Origin: Bacteroidales bacterium
Lineage (GTDB): Bacteria > Bacteroidota > Bacteroidia > Bacteroidales > VadinHA17
Length of the DNA: 64,000 nt
Direction of reading: 5' to 3'
Assembly (NCBI GenBank): GCA_020201035.1
Contig: JAIVHO010000031.1
Coordinates: forward strand, 230,122 to 294,121
Shown one piece after another: positions 8,590 through 16,627 of the stretch; the stretch's first letter is position 1, and each line of letters begins with the position of its first letter. The notes under the pieces were generated by a model. It was given only the letters and a program-made list of their open reading frames with translations, had not been told where the DNA came from and made no database searches. The position numbers and the translations under genes are program-made.

Positions 8590-10203
8590 ATGAATCTGTT
8601 ACACTTAAAAAGATTAACCGTAATCCTTCTCTCAATGGTTGCGGTGCAGCTCTGGGGACAGGAGATTGATCCGTTCGGACCCGGATACCCGGAGAGTTGC
8701 ACAAGTATTATGGTGGGAAAAAAGGCCAGTACAGATGGTTCCGTCATGACAGCCCACAGCTGTGATGGCAACTACCGCACATGGATGGAGATTGTGCCAG
8801 GTAGAACATTTGAGGATGGTGCAATGCACAAGGTTTACTGGGGAACACTCCATACGGAAACAGCCTGGGATATGAGGAACCTGGAACTGAAAGGAGAGAT
8901 TCCTGAAGTAAAAGAGACCTATTCATACCTCAGCGTAGCCTATCCCTGCCTGAATGAAAAACAACTTGCAATAGGGGAAACAACAATCACCGGAAGACGT
9001 GAGCTACGCAACACGGATGGACTCTTCCTGATTGAAGAGCTTGAAAAGATAGCACTTGAAAGATGCACAACTGCACGTGAAGCAATAAAGCTTATGGGTG
9101 CCCTGGCTGAAAAGTATGGCTACGGAGATTATGCAGAATGCCTGACGGTTGCTGACCCCAAAGAGGTATGGCATTTTGAGATATCAGGTGCAGGTACTGA
9201 TGAGAAGGGTGCGTTGTGGTGTGCCCAGAGAATACCCGACGATCATGTGGGTGTCTCAGCCAATATATCCAGAATATCGGATGTCGATTTTAACAACCCC
9301 GATTTCTTTATGACCTCATCAGACCTGCGGGAAAGATCAAAAAATCTTAAGCTGTGGGACGGAAAGGCCCCCTTCAAGTTTTATCAGGTTATAAGTGGCC
9401 GTAAGCCTTATTCGCGCCGTGAGCACTTTGTTCTGAGCACTATAGCCCCATCACTGAATCTCACTGACGATATGGAAGAGCTTCCTTTCTCGGTCAGGCC
9501 TGAGAAGAAACTTTCACCTGCAGATGTGATGGCATTTTACCGTGCAACATACGAGGGGACAGAGTGGGACATGACTAAGAACCTGATGGTTGAAAGAAGG
9601 TCCAGACCAGGAAGCGCATCGGAAGAACCATCGGTTGACACAGCTAAGAGTTCTGTCGCCAATCCCTGGATGAGCAATGACCTGATGACACTGCTTAACA
9701 CTCTTGCACCCGGCACAGTAACAAGGGAGAGAGCAATAGCAATTGCCGGATGCTCCTATTCACATGTTATTCAGTGCCGCGACTGGCTGCCCGATGAAGT
9801 TGGTGCAGTAGCCTGGCTATCATTTGACAATCCTGGCCAGAGTCCCAGAATTCCTGTCTTCTCAGGAACACTATATCTTCCTGAAAGCTTTAAAATATGC
9901 GGTCAGCACCGCTATCGCACTGATGCTGCCCTATGGAGCTACCGCGAAGCAAACAGGCTCGCTACAGTAAACTGGGGTCGGGGCCGGGAACTTATTGAAC
10001 CTGAAGTAATGGCCTTTGAAAAAAAGGGATTTGAAGAGATGCCTATGGTTGAAGAGAAGGTAAAAAAGCTCGTTGCCGAAGGTAAAAATGACGAAGCCCG
10101 CGAATATGTTACTGATTATACCAATAACTTCGCTTTTGCCACAATGAAAAGATGGGAAGCACTGAAGGGTGAACTGTGGCATATGTTCGGAAGAGGCTTC
10201 TGA
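8590..10203 (+). CDS. Secreted C69-family dipeptidase
   Basis: 537 residues. An N-terminal signal peptide (RLTVILLSMVAVQLWG) is followed by Cys37 in PESCTSIMVGKKASTDGS. This is the N-terminal-nucleophile cysteine of the C69 (PepD, Ntn-hydrolase) family, exposed after processing. Further family features are DGNYRTW, the AECLTVADPKEVWHFE region and the C-terminal YTNNFAFATMKRWEALK. Such enzymes cleave dipeptides in the periplasm, which fits an amino-acid-fermenting lifestyle. Length and layout match Bacteroidales homologues. A good promoter lies just upstream. Confidence 0.88.
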   Translation: MNLLHLKRLTVILLSMVAVQLWGQEIDPFGPGYPESCTSIMVGKKASTDGSVMTAHSCDGNYRTWMEIVPGRTFEDGAMHKVYWGTLHTETAWDMRNLELKGEIPEVKETYSYLSVAYPCLNEKQLAIGETTITGRRELRNTDGLFLIEELEKIALERCTTAREAIKLMGALAEKYGYGDYAECLTVADPKEVWHFEISGAGTDEKGALWCAQRIPDDHVGVSANISRISDVDFNNPDFFMTSSDLRERSKNLKLWDGKAPFKFYQVISGRKPYSRREHFVLSTIAPSLNLTDDMEELPFSVRPEKKLSPADVMAFYRATYEGTEWDMTKNLMVERRSRPGSASEEPSVDTAKSSVANPWMSNDLMTLLNTLAPGTVTRERAIAIAGCSYSHVIQCRDWLPDEVGAVAWLSFDNPGQSPRIPVFSGTLYLPESFKICGQHRYRTDAALWSYREANRLATVNWGRGRELIEPEVMAFEKKGFEEMPMVEEKVKKLVAEGKNDEAREYVTDYTNNFAFATMKRWEALKGELWHMFGRGF

Positions 10204-10239
10204 TAAAGAGGAGACATAATCAGATAAACCGGAAATTAC

Positions 10240-10385
10240 GGGCAGGGGAATAAACTGCCATAGTTGCCTGAAGTTAAGAATGAAGCTGGACCGGAGAGAA
10301 AAAATAAGTAAGTTGCTGAACCGGAAACTAAAAATTAAGGAAACAGGCAAACCGGAAGCTAAGGAAACAGCCAAATCTGGCTATA
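10240..10385. repeat. Degenerate direct repeats in an intergenic spacer
   Basis: The 200-bp gap between the dipeptidase and hydE holds several imperfect units built around ACCGGAAnCTAAGGAAACAG, clearest at 10318-10376. No coding potential is convincing here. Confidence 0.4.
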
Positions 10386-10404
10386 TTTACAGGCTTAAAG
10401 GGAT

Positions 10405-11511
10405 ATGGCAGCAATTGTTTCAGAAATATTAAGGAAGGGTGAGCTATCGAAAGAGGATATTATTTATCTTCTGGGTGCTGATGGCGATGACTTGAGAGAA
10501 CTCTTCAGAGAAGCAGCACGGATCAAACAGCAATACGTCGGGAACAGCGTATACTACCGGGGACTGATAGAATTCTCAAACATATGCGCCAAGAACTGCT
10601 ACTATTGCGGCATACGAAAAGGCAACAGGGAGGTAAAGAGGTACAATATAACTGATGATGAGATAGTTGCTGCAGCACAATTTGCCCTCGACAACAATTA
10701 CGGATCCATTGCCCTGCAGGCGGGTGAACTTGAATCGGATAGCTTCACATCCAGGATTACAGGCCTTCTGAAAAGGATAAAACTTATATCAGAAGGGAAA
10801 CTGGGTATTACCATCTCGCTCGGTGAACAGACAATGGAGGTCTACAAAGAGTGGTTTGATGCAGGTGCTCACAGGTACCTGCTGCGTATTGAATCCTCAG
10901 ACAGGGAGCTATATAAAAAAATACATCCGCAGGATGATCTGCACAGTTTTGACAGAAGGACAGAGTGCCTCAGGGATCTGCAAAAGGCAGGATACCAGAC
11001 AGGAACAGGGGTGATGATTGGTCTTCCGTTCCAGACACTCTCCAATCTGGCAGAGGATATACTATTTATGAGGGATATGGATATAGATATGGTTGGCATG
11101 GGACCCTATATAGAACATGAAAACACCCCCCTGATACATTACAGGGACCAGCTGCTGCCCATAGCTGAAAGATTTGATATGTCACTGAAGATGATTGCCG
11201 TCCTGAGAATTGTTATGAAGGATATAAATATTGCTGCGGCCACGGCTCTCCAGGCTATTGACCCAATGGGCCGTGAGAAAGCAATCAGGATAGGAGCCAA
11301 TATTATTATGCCCAATATTACACCCGGAATGTACCGCGACAGCTACAGTCTGTATGAAAATAAACCATGTACCGACGAGGCTGCCGACGATTGCAGGGGA
11401 TGCCTCGAAGCCAGACTAAGCATGGCGGATGCAGATATCGGTTATGGGGAGTGGGGCGATTCAAAACACTGGCACGCGCGGCAACAGGAGGATAGGGATA
11501 CCGCTAAATAA
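10405..11511 (+). CDS. hydE: [FeFe] hydrogenase H-cluster maturation radical SAM enzyme HydE
   Basis: 368 residues. The radical-SAM cluster motif CxxxCxxC is in NICAKNCYYCGIRKGN. The SAM-binding and barrel sequence ALQAGELES, SLGEQTMEVYKEWFDAGAHRYLLRIE-like region and TGTGVMIGLPFQT are typical of HydE. HydE acts with HydG and HydF to build the di-iron subcluster of [FeFe] hydrogenases. It is followed 15 bp later by a saccharopine-dehydrogenase-like gene on the same strand. hydG is on the opposite strand about 2 kb away, and no hydF is present in the window. Confidence 0.93.
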   Translation: MAAIVSEILRKGELSKEDIIYLLGADGDDLRELFREAARIKQQYVGNSVYYRGLIEFSNICAKNCYYCGIRKGNREVKRYNITDDEIVAAAQFALDNNYGSIALQAGELESDSFTSRITGLLKRIKLISEGKLGITISLGEQTMEVYKEWFDAGAHRYLLRIESSDRELYKKIHPQDDLHSFDRRTECLRDLQKAGYQTGTGVMIGLPFQTLSNLAEDILFMRDMDIDMVGMGPYIEHENTPLIHYRDQLLPIAERFDMSLKMIAVLRIVMKDINIAAATALQAIDPMGREKAIRIGANIIMPNITPGMYRDSYSLYENKPCTDEAADDCRGCLEARLSMADADIGYGEWGDSKHWHARQQEDRDTAK

Positions 11512-11526
11512 ATAAAACTATAGCCT

Positions 11527-12657
11527 ATGAGACAGAAAGTACTTGTTATGGGATGTGGCCTGGTAGGCTCAGCCATAGTAAAGGACCTCGCCCCTGAATA
11601 CAGGGTAACAGCAGCAGATATATCTGGCGAAAATCTCGGAATGATAAATTCAATCGCCGGAGTTGAGGTTGTTACTGCAGATCTGTCAGATGCAGCCACC
11701 GTTAATAAGCTGGCAGCGGATCATGACCTTGTAATTGGTGCCCTCCCGGGGTTTATGGGATACAACTCGGTAAAGCACGTTATTGCAGCAGGCAAAAATA
11801 TGGTAGATATATCCTTTTTCCCGGAGGATCCGTTCGGACTGGACCGACTGGCAAAATCAAAAGGAGTAACTGTGGTTACGGATTGCGGTGTGGCACCGGG
11901 TATGGGAAATATTATTCTGGGTTATCACCATCCCAGAATGAACGTTCAGAAGTTTACCTGTATGGTGGGCGGCCTGCCGTTTAAAAGAGAGTGGCCATGG
12001 CAGTATAAGGCTGTCTTTTCACCGGCTGATGTGATAGAGGAGTACACCAGACCTGCCCGCTATATCATCAATGGCGAAATGGTGATCAGGGAGGCTCTCT
12101 CTGAGCCTGAATATGTGGAGTTTGAAAAGGTCGGTACCCTTGAAGCATGGAATTCAGACGGACTAAGGAGTCTGATTCAAACCATGCCTGTACCCAACAT
12201 GATTGAAAAAACCCTCAGATATCCCGGAACCATCGATTACCTTAGAATGCTTCGTGAGACAGGTTTCTTCAGTAACGACGAAATAGAGGTGAAGGGCGTC
12301 AGGATCAAACCAATCGATCTCACCTCGCAACTGGTCTTCCCGAAATGGAAACTTAAGGAAGGAGAAGAGGATTTCACAGTAATGAGGATTGTGGTGGAGG
12401 GTATAAATGCGGGAGTAAAGGAGAGATATACCTATAACCTTTTTGACCGATTCGACAGGGATAACGGGATAACCAGTATGGCCCGTACCACTGGATATAC
12501 CTGCACTGCCGTGGCAAACCTGATGCTTGAAGGAAGATTCAGCAGACCCGGTATCAATCCGGCCGAATATACCGGCACAGAAGATGGTAACCTTACCTTT
12601 ATACTGGAATACCTGAAAGAGAGGAATGTAATCTACAGTATGGAAAAAATCAGCTGA
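11527..12657 (+). CDS. Saccharopine dehydrogenase / lysine 6-dehydrogenase-like oxidoreductase
   Basis: 376 residues. The Rossmann dinucleotide motif is at the very N-terminus (VLVMGCGLVGSAIVKDLA). It is followed by VTADLSD, DLVIGALPGFMGYNSVK and the conserved TDCGVAPGMGNIILG. The family oxidises or reduces the C-N bond of saccharopine, lysine or related amino acids with NAD(P). The exact substrate cannot be read from the sequence. It starts 15 bp after hydE and is probably cotranscribed. Its last 8 bp overlap the convergent TM1266-like gene. A link to hydrogenase maturation is not established. Confidence 0.78.
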   Translation: MRQKVLVMGCGLVGSAIVKDLAPEYRVTAADISGENLGMINSIAGVEVVTADLSDAATVNKLAADHDLVIGALPGFMGYNSVKHVIAAGKNMVDISFFPEDPFGLDRLAKSKGVTVVTDCGVAPGMGNIILGYHHPRMNVQKFTCMVGGLPFKREWPWQYKAVFSPADVIEEYTRPARYIINGEMVIREALSEPEYVEFEKVGTLEAWNSDGLRSLIQTMPVPNMIEKTLRYPGTIDYLRMLRETGFFSNDEIEVKGVRIKPIDLTSQLVFPKWKLKEGEEDFTVMRIVVEGINAGVKERYTYNLFDRFDRDNGITSMARTTGYTCTAVANLMLEGRFSRPGINPAEYTGTEDGNLTFILEYLKERNVIYSMEKIS

Positions 12658-13180
12658 AAGAGACTGCTGAAACAGTAATATCTCCTGATTCAGATAACCG
12701 CTTAAGCAGATTCATCTGTTCCTGCGTATCACCTGTAAGTTCAAGAACAATTATTCCAATATCGCGGCCGTTGACCCTCTCGTTCAGCCCCAGCCGAGTT
12801 CTTATTGAGCAGCCATATCTTGAAAGGATATCCTGCATCTCCGTAACCACCGTCTCCCGGTTATCAATTAACAGTGTTGCAATGGTCCGGTTAGCAATGA
12901 TCCCAGGCAGTATGTCGGTTCCTACCGAAGAACCAGTCGGGGTAACGTGACGCACCTCCAGCCCGCGGATAGTTTCAAGGCTGTCGAGCAGACTCCTGTA
13001 TCCATTATCCTCATCCCGCAGCAAAAGAACCATATAGGCCTCACGGCTGCATGTTTCTGAACTGAGTTCATGAAAACCAAGCCTTGCACGTATTGCTCCG
13101 GCGTGAGCGGTCAGAGCTTTCTGTGTATTTCCGGCCTCCTTTATCCTGTCTGTTATTCTGAGTGCAACAATTCTGATCAT
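12650..13180 (-). CDS. Tandem TM1266-type (iron-only hydrogenase system) regulator with two ACT-like domains
   Basis: 176 residues. The second half (from IATLLIDNRETVVTEMQDIL) matches the TM1266 'iron-only hydrogenase system regulator' pattern with RTRLGLNERVNGRDIGII and a closing VSAVSF. Family members are normally about 80-90 residues. The first half repeats the scheme (IVALRITDRI, RARLGFHEL, MVLLLRDED, LEVRHVTP), so this is an internal duplication of an ACT/NikR-C-like fold. The ligand and mode of action are unknown. It lies directly downstream of hydG on the same strand, separated by repeat copy 1. Confidence 0.72.
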   Translation of the reverse strand: MIRIVALRITDRIKEAGNTQKALTAHAGAIRARLGFHELSSETCSREAYMVLLLRDEDNGYRSLLDSLETIRGLEVRHVTPTGSSVGTDILPGIIANRTIATLLIDNRETVVTEMQDILSRYGCSIRTRLGLNERVNGRDIGIIVLELTGDTQEQMNLLKRLSESGDITVSAVSFS

Positions 13181-13196
13181 AGTACTCCCTGTTTAA

Positions 13197-13310
13197 TAAA
13201 TGGTATTATACCCCAGGGCAAGCCCTGGACCCTTCTTTCCGGGGCAAGCCCCGGGGAATTTAACCACACCCTCTCGTCCGCCGAAGCGGAACGCGAAGGT
13301 GGATTAAAAA
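13197..13310 (+). repeat. Interspersed structured repeat, copy 1
   Basis: Runs from TAAATGGTATTATA to GGTGGATTAAAAA. It contains three hairpins: CCAGGGCAAGCCCTGG (13213-13228), CCGGGGCAAGCCCCGG (13239-13254) and TCCGCCGAAGCGGA (13277-13290). The right end overlaps the last codons of hydG and supplies its stop codon (13304-13306). It is one of five copies in the window, all in this orientation. Confidence 0.9.
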
Positions 13311-14728
13311 TAGAGATCCCTCTCACCGTTCCTTATTCGCTGCAGCCTATCCTTCAGATCACCAACAATCTTCTCATCAATGGTTGCCAGATTTCTTTCG
13401 ATAGCCTTCCACCCCTTCTCTGCCAGCTCGGGCCCGGCATAATCCTCAATATATTCGGCAAGGGTTAATGCAGCATTTGGTGAGCAGTACCTCTTTATAA
13501 ATCCCGGAACTGAAAACTCCATAAAGTGTTCACCCGTTCTTCCCAACCGGTAACACGCAGTACAGAAAGAGGGAAGAAAGTCATCGTCCAGGAGCTCATC
13601 AATTACTTCGGCCAGACTCCTTTCATCACTTATCCTGAACTGCTCCCTGTTAAGATTCTGATCATTGTTTTTGATATCAGAGTAGGATCCCAGCTCAATC
13701 TTTGTACCGCCATCAATCTGTGAAACGCCATACTGAATAACCTCCCTGCGCACATCATGATCTTCGCGTGCAGTAAGTATCAGTCCGGTATATGGCACTG
13801 CAAGCCTAAGTATGGCAACAAGCTTCTTAAAATCATCATCACTCACCTGATACCTGTCATCCAGATCAAGTGCAGCAGCATCCTTTATTCTTGGGAAGGA
13901 GATGGTGTGGGGACCAACGTTGTAGCATGCCTCAAGGTGGTTGGTGTGTCTTACCAGACCCAGCACCTCAAAACGCCAGTCGTAAAGTCCAAACAACACC
14001 CCTATTCCAACATCATCTATTCCGGCCTCCTGAGCACGATCAAGTCCGGTCAGCCGCCATTCATAATCAGCCTTCTTTCCGCTCAGATGATACCATTTAT
14101 ATGCTTCCGGATGATATGTCTCCTGAAATATCTGATAGGTGCCAATACCTGATTTACCAACCGTTCTGAAACCCTCAATATCAAGAGGGGCTGCATTAAT
14201 ATTTACCCTTCTTATTTCACCATTACCTTTTTTTACGCTGTAGACCGTTCTGGCCGTATGCGCAATAAATTCCGGAGAATAGTCACGGTGTTCACCGTAA
14301 ACAAGGATTAATCTCTTCTGACCATTATCCTCAAGGGCCGCCACCTCCCTGACTATCTCTTCATCGCTGAGTGTCATTCGCTGAGCCTCTGTGTTACCCG
14401 ACCTGAAACCGCAGTAACTGCAGTTGTTACTGCAGTAATTTCCTACGTAGAGAGGAGCAAACAGAACTATCCTGTTACCGTAAACACGCTTTTTCAGTTC
14501 GCGCGCACCTTCTTTAATCTCTTCTATCAGTTCAGGGTCGGAAGCATTTACAAGCACAGCAGTCTCTTCGAGAGTTAGCCTCTGCTTATCCAGAGACTTT
14601 GCTATGACACTACGAACCTTCTCCCTGTCTGAAGTGGTATTGTTTATAATGTTCCATATTTCATCGGGATCAATAAAGGGCTTCATCCTTTCATCCCTGA
14701 TTGACAACTTTTCGGGTGTAAACTTCAT
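13304..14728 (-). CDS. hydG: [FeFe] hydrogenase H-cluster maturation radical SAM enzyme HydG
   Basis: 474 residues. The radical-SAM CxxxCxxC is at C99/C103/C106 (YCSNNCSYCGFRSGN). The C-terminal cluster motif CxxC-x22-C begins CTACYRLGRTGEHFMEF and ends RYC, and is diagnostic of HydG. The enzyme cleaves tyrosine to give the CO and CN- ligands delivered as an Fe-Cys synthon. A reverse TAnnTTTG box (CAAAAATA, 14838-14845) about 110 bp upstream is a possible promoter. The stop codon lies inside interspersed repeat copy 1, so the extreme C-terminus may have been altered by the repeat. Confidence 0.94.
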   Translation of the reverse strand: MKFTPEKLSIRDERMKPFIDPDEIWNIINNTTSDREKVRSVIAKSLDKQRLTLEETAVLVNASDPELIEEIKEGARELKKRVYGNRIVLFAPLYVGNYCSNNCSYCGFRSGNTEAQRMTLSDEEIVREVAALEDNGQKRLILVYGEHRDYSPEFIAHTARTVYSVKKGNGEIRRVNINAAPLDIEGFRTVGKSGIGTYQIFQETYHPEAYKWYHLSGKKADYEWRLTGLDRAQEAGIDDVGIGVLFGLYDWRFEVLGLVRHTNHLEACYNVGPHTISFPRIKDAAALDLDDRYQVSDDDFKKLVAILRLAVPYTGLILTAREDHDVRREVIQYGVSQIDGGTKIELGSYSDIKNNDQNLNREQFRISDERSLAEVIDELLDDDFLPSFCTACYRLGRTGEHFMEFSVPGFIKRYCSPNAALTLAEYIEDYAGPELAEKGWKAIERNLATIDEKIVGDLKDRLQRIRNGERDLYF

Positions 14729-14905
14729 CTCCCTTGCTCTCCTATATTATATAAATCACCGAAATATACCAACCTGATCTGAAATCCCATCCTCTTTCCG
14801 GTGCTGTCTGGAATTAAACTAAATAAAAAATATACTACAAAAATAGCAAAACCCTGATTAAAAACTTATGAATATTATCATGCAAAACAGCAGAAAATCA
14901 GAGAA

Positions 14906-15017
14906 TAAATGGTATTATACCCCAGGGCAAGCACTGGACCCTTCTTTCCGGGGCAAGCCCCGGGGAATTTAACCACACCCTCTCGTCCGCCGAAGCGGAA
15001 CGCGAAGGTGGATTAAA
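14906..15017 (+). repeat. Interspersed structured repeat, copy 2
   Basis: Same element as copy 1, upstream of hydG, so hydG is bracketed by two direct copies 1.7 kb apart. It has a base change in the first hairpin (GCACTGG in place of GCCCTGG) and a right end of GATTAAATTT. The rest of the 14729-15036 gap is AT-rich with no gene seen. Confidence 0.9.
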
Positions 15018-15036
15018 TTTTCGTGTAACCGTATGA

Positions 15037-15963
15037 TTAATAAATAAGATCCTCCACCTCCCGCACAACCGACTCAATAAAACGTGGATCATCCTGAAAG
15101 ATACTGCTTTTAAAGGGAGCACTCATCCGGCGGTGGAAATTAATCCTGACTGTCCCAACCTGCAGGGAGTGAATATCCTTGCCCTCAAAAAGACTCAGAA
15201 AGAGATGGCTGCTTCCAGCCATATCGCTGGTTATCAGAGATATTCCCCTGTGCTCTAATTTGTCTGTAATAACTGTAACTGCATATGCTCCCGCCGGGGG
15301 CAAAAGTTTATCTTCTTCATCCGTGGCTACCAGAGCAAAACTGGTATCACCTGATAACAGTGGTGGCACAGGCTCTATATCTGCAATTACCATATAATAG
15401 TGATCAAGGTAAGCGTTAACTCTCTGTATAAAGCCCTCCCTCAGCGATCTTCTTATTTCGGTTGAACTGACAGTCTCATTCTGCACCTCCTGCTCAGGTA
15501 TCATCTCTGTAATAAACCCCAGCCTTTCAGCCATTCCCTCAAGGGAAGAGAAATCTCCCTCCTTGTTATGACCGAAGAAATGATTGAATCCAACCACAAT
15601 TACCCTTGCATGAAGCAGGCCAACCAGATACTTCTCAACGAAGCAGGCAGAAGAGATATCTGCAAACTGCCTGTTAAATTCTATAATAATCAGATTATCC
15701 AGACCCGACTCCCGCAACAGTTCTATTTTTTCCTTCTGGGTATTAATCAGACTTAGACCCTTCCCAACAGTTTCCGGATAGAGAACCTTACGCGGATGCG
15801 GGTGAAAGGTTATAAGAACTGACTCTCCGTTATATCTGTGTGCCAGCTGCTTCAGCCGGTTCAAAATCACTTTATGCCCAAAATGAACCCCGTCAAAGGT
15901 TCCGGTTGTTACCACAGGGTTAACTATTTTATCACACCCCTCAAATCCCCTGAATATTCTCAT
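15037..15963 (-). CDS. RibF-like FAD synthetase with degenerate riboflavin-kinase domain
   Basis: From the ATG at 15963 (MRIFRGFEG) the product is 308 residues. The next upstream ATG (16011) would overlap rex and is less likely. The N-terminal nucleotidyltransferase has TTGTFDGVHFGHKVIL, TFHPHPRKVL and VVGFNHFFGHNKEGD, and ends in SSTEIRRSLREG. The C-terminal part keeps the general shape of a flavokinase (PPAGAYAV, SLFEGKDIHSLQV) but lacks the GxGxGRxLGxPTAN motif. It may therefore make FAD from FMN only. It is the last gene of the Rex/HydABC-like operon, 10 bp after rex, consistent with flavin supply to HydB. Confidence 0.78.
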   Translation of the reverse strand: MRIFRGFEGCDKIVNPVVTTGTFDGVHFGHKVILNRLKQLAHRYNGESVLITFHPHPRKVLYPETVGKGLSLINTQKEKIELLRESGLDNLIIIEFNRQFADISSACFVEKYLVGLLHARVIVVGFNHFFGHNKEGDFSSLEGMAERLGFITEMIPEQEVQNETVSSTEIRRSLREGFIQRVNAYLDHYYMVIADIEPVPPLLSGDTSFALVATDEEDKLLPPAGAYAVTVITDKLEHRGISLITSDMAGSSHLFLSLFEGKDIHSLQVGTVRINFHRRMSAPFKSSIFQDDPRFIESVVREVEDLIY

Positions 15964-15973
15964 CACCCTGCTG

Positions 15974-16627
15974 CTATCTTGCTTCTTTAACAAAATAGGC
16001 AACCTTTTCAAGAAAGGTAATCATATCAAACTCTTCCAGATATACATTTGGCGGCATATTGAGTGCAACCGTGGTAAAGTTCAAAAAACCCTTAAGGCCG
16101 TAACGTATCCCCTCCTCGGCAACTGCCCTTGCACTTTCAGGAGGAACGGTAAGGATGGCAATTGAAATATTCTCACTCCGTATTATCTCTTCCATCTTCT
16201 CAACGGGGTGACATCTGACACCCGCAATTACCCTGTTAATCTTCTGAGGATCATTATCAAAAGCTGCCACAATATTCAGCTTTGATCGTTTTCCCTTGAA
16301 ATAGGCGGTAACTGCTCTTCCAAGATTACCAAGGCCTATTACTGCTACATTCTGCCCCTGTTCAGAATCTATTATTTCACCAATAGTTCTGATAAGCTCC
16401 TTTACATCATATCCTTTTTTCAGAACGCTTGAATAACCTATAAGCATAAGGTCACGACGCACCTGTACCGCTGTAATGTGGAGCAATCCGGCGAGCTCAT
16501 GTGAATAGATGTAGTTATTACCCTCATCCAGATATTTGAGAAGTGTACGCCTGTATTCGCTAAGCCTCTCAACTGTTTTACCGGGGAGTTTATCCATGGT
16601 GAGTTTTTTTAAGTTTCTGGTTATCAT
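15974..16627 (-). CDS. rex: Redox-sensing transcriptional repressor Rex
   Basis: 217 residues. An N-terminal winged helix (ERLSEYRRTLLKYL, HITAVQVRRDLMLIGY) precedes a Rossmann NAD(H)-binding domain with VAVIGLGNLGRAV and AAFDNDPQKI, and a C-terminal swap helix with EFDMITFLEKVAYF. Rex senses the NADH/NAD+ ratio and represses fermentation and hydrogenase genes when NADH is low. The start at 16627 overlaps the upstream kinase stop as ATGA; MDKLPGKT at 16597 is an alternative. It sits in the operon it probably controls, and a matching dyad lies upstream of hydC (24250-24265). Confidence 0.93.
   Translation of the reverse strand: MITRNLKKLTMDKLPGKTVERLSEYRRTLLKYLDEGNNYIYSHELAGLLHITAVQVRRDLMLIGYSSVLKKGYDVKELIRTIGEIIDSEQGQNVAVIGLGNLGRAVTAYFKGKRSKLNIVAAFDNDPQKINRVIAGVRCHPVEKMEEIIRSENISIAILTVPPESARAVAEEGIRYGLKGFLNFTTVALNMPPNVYLEEFDMITFLEKVAYFVKEAR

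Noticed and set aside
13197-15017. CRISPR array made of the interspersed repeats
   Set aside because: Copies are too few, too long and too far apart, with no spacers or cas genes.
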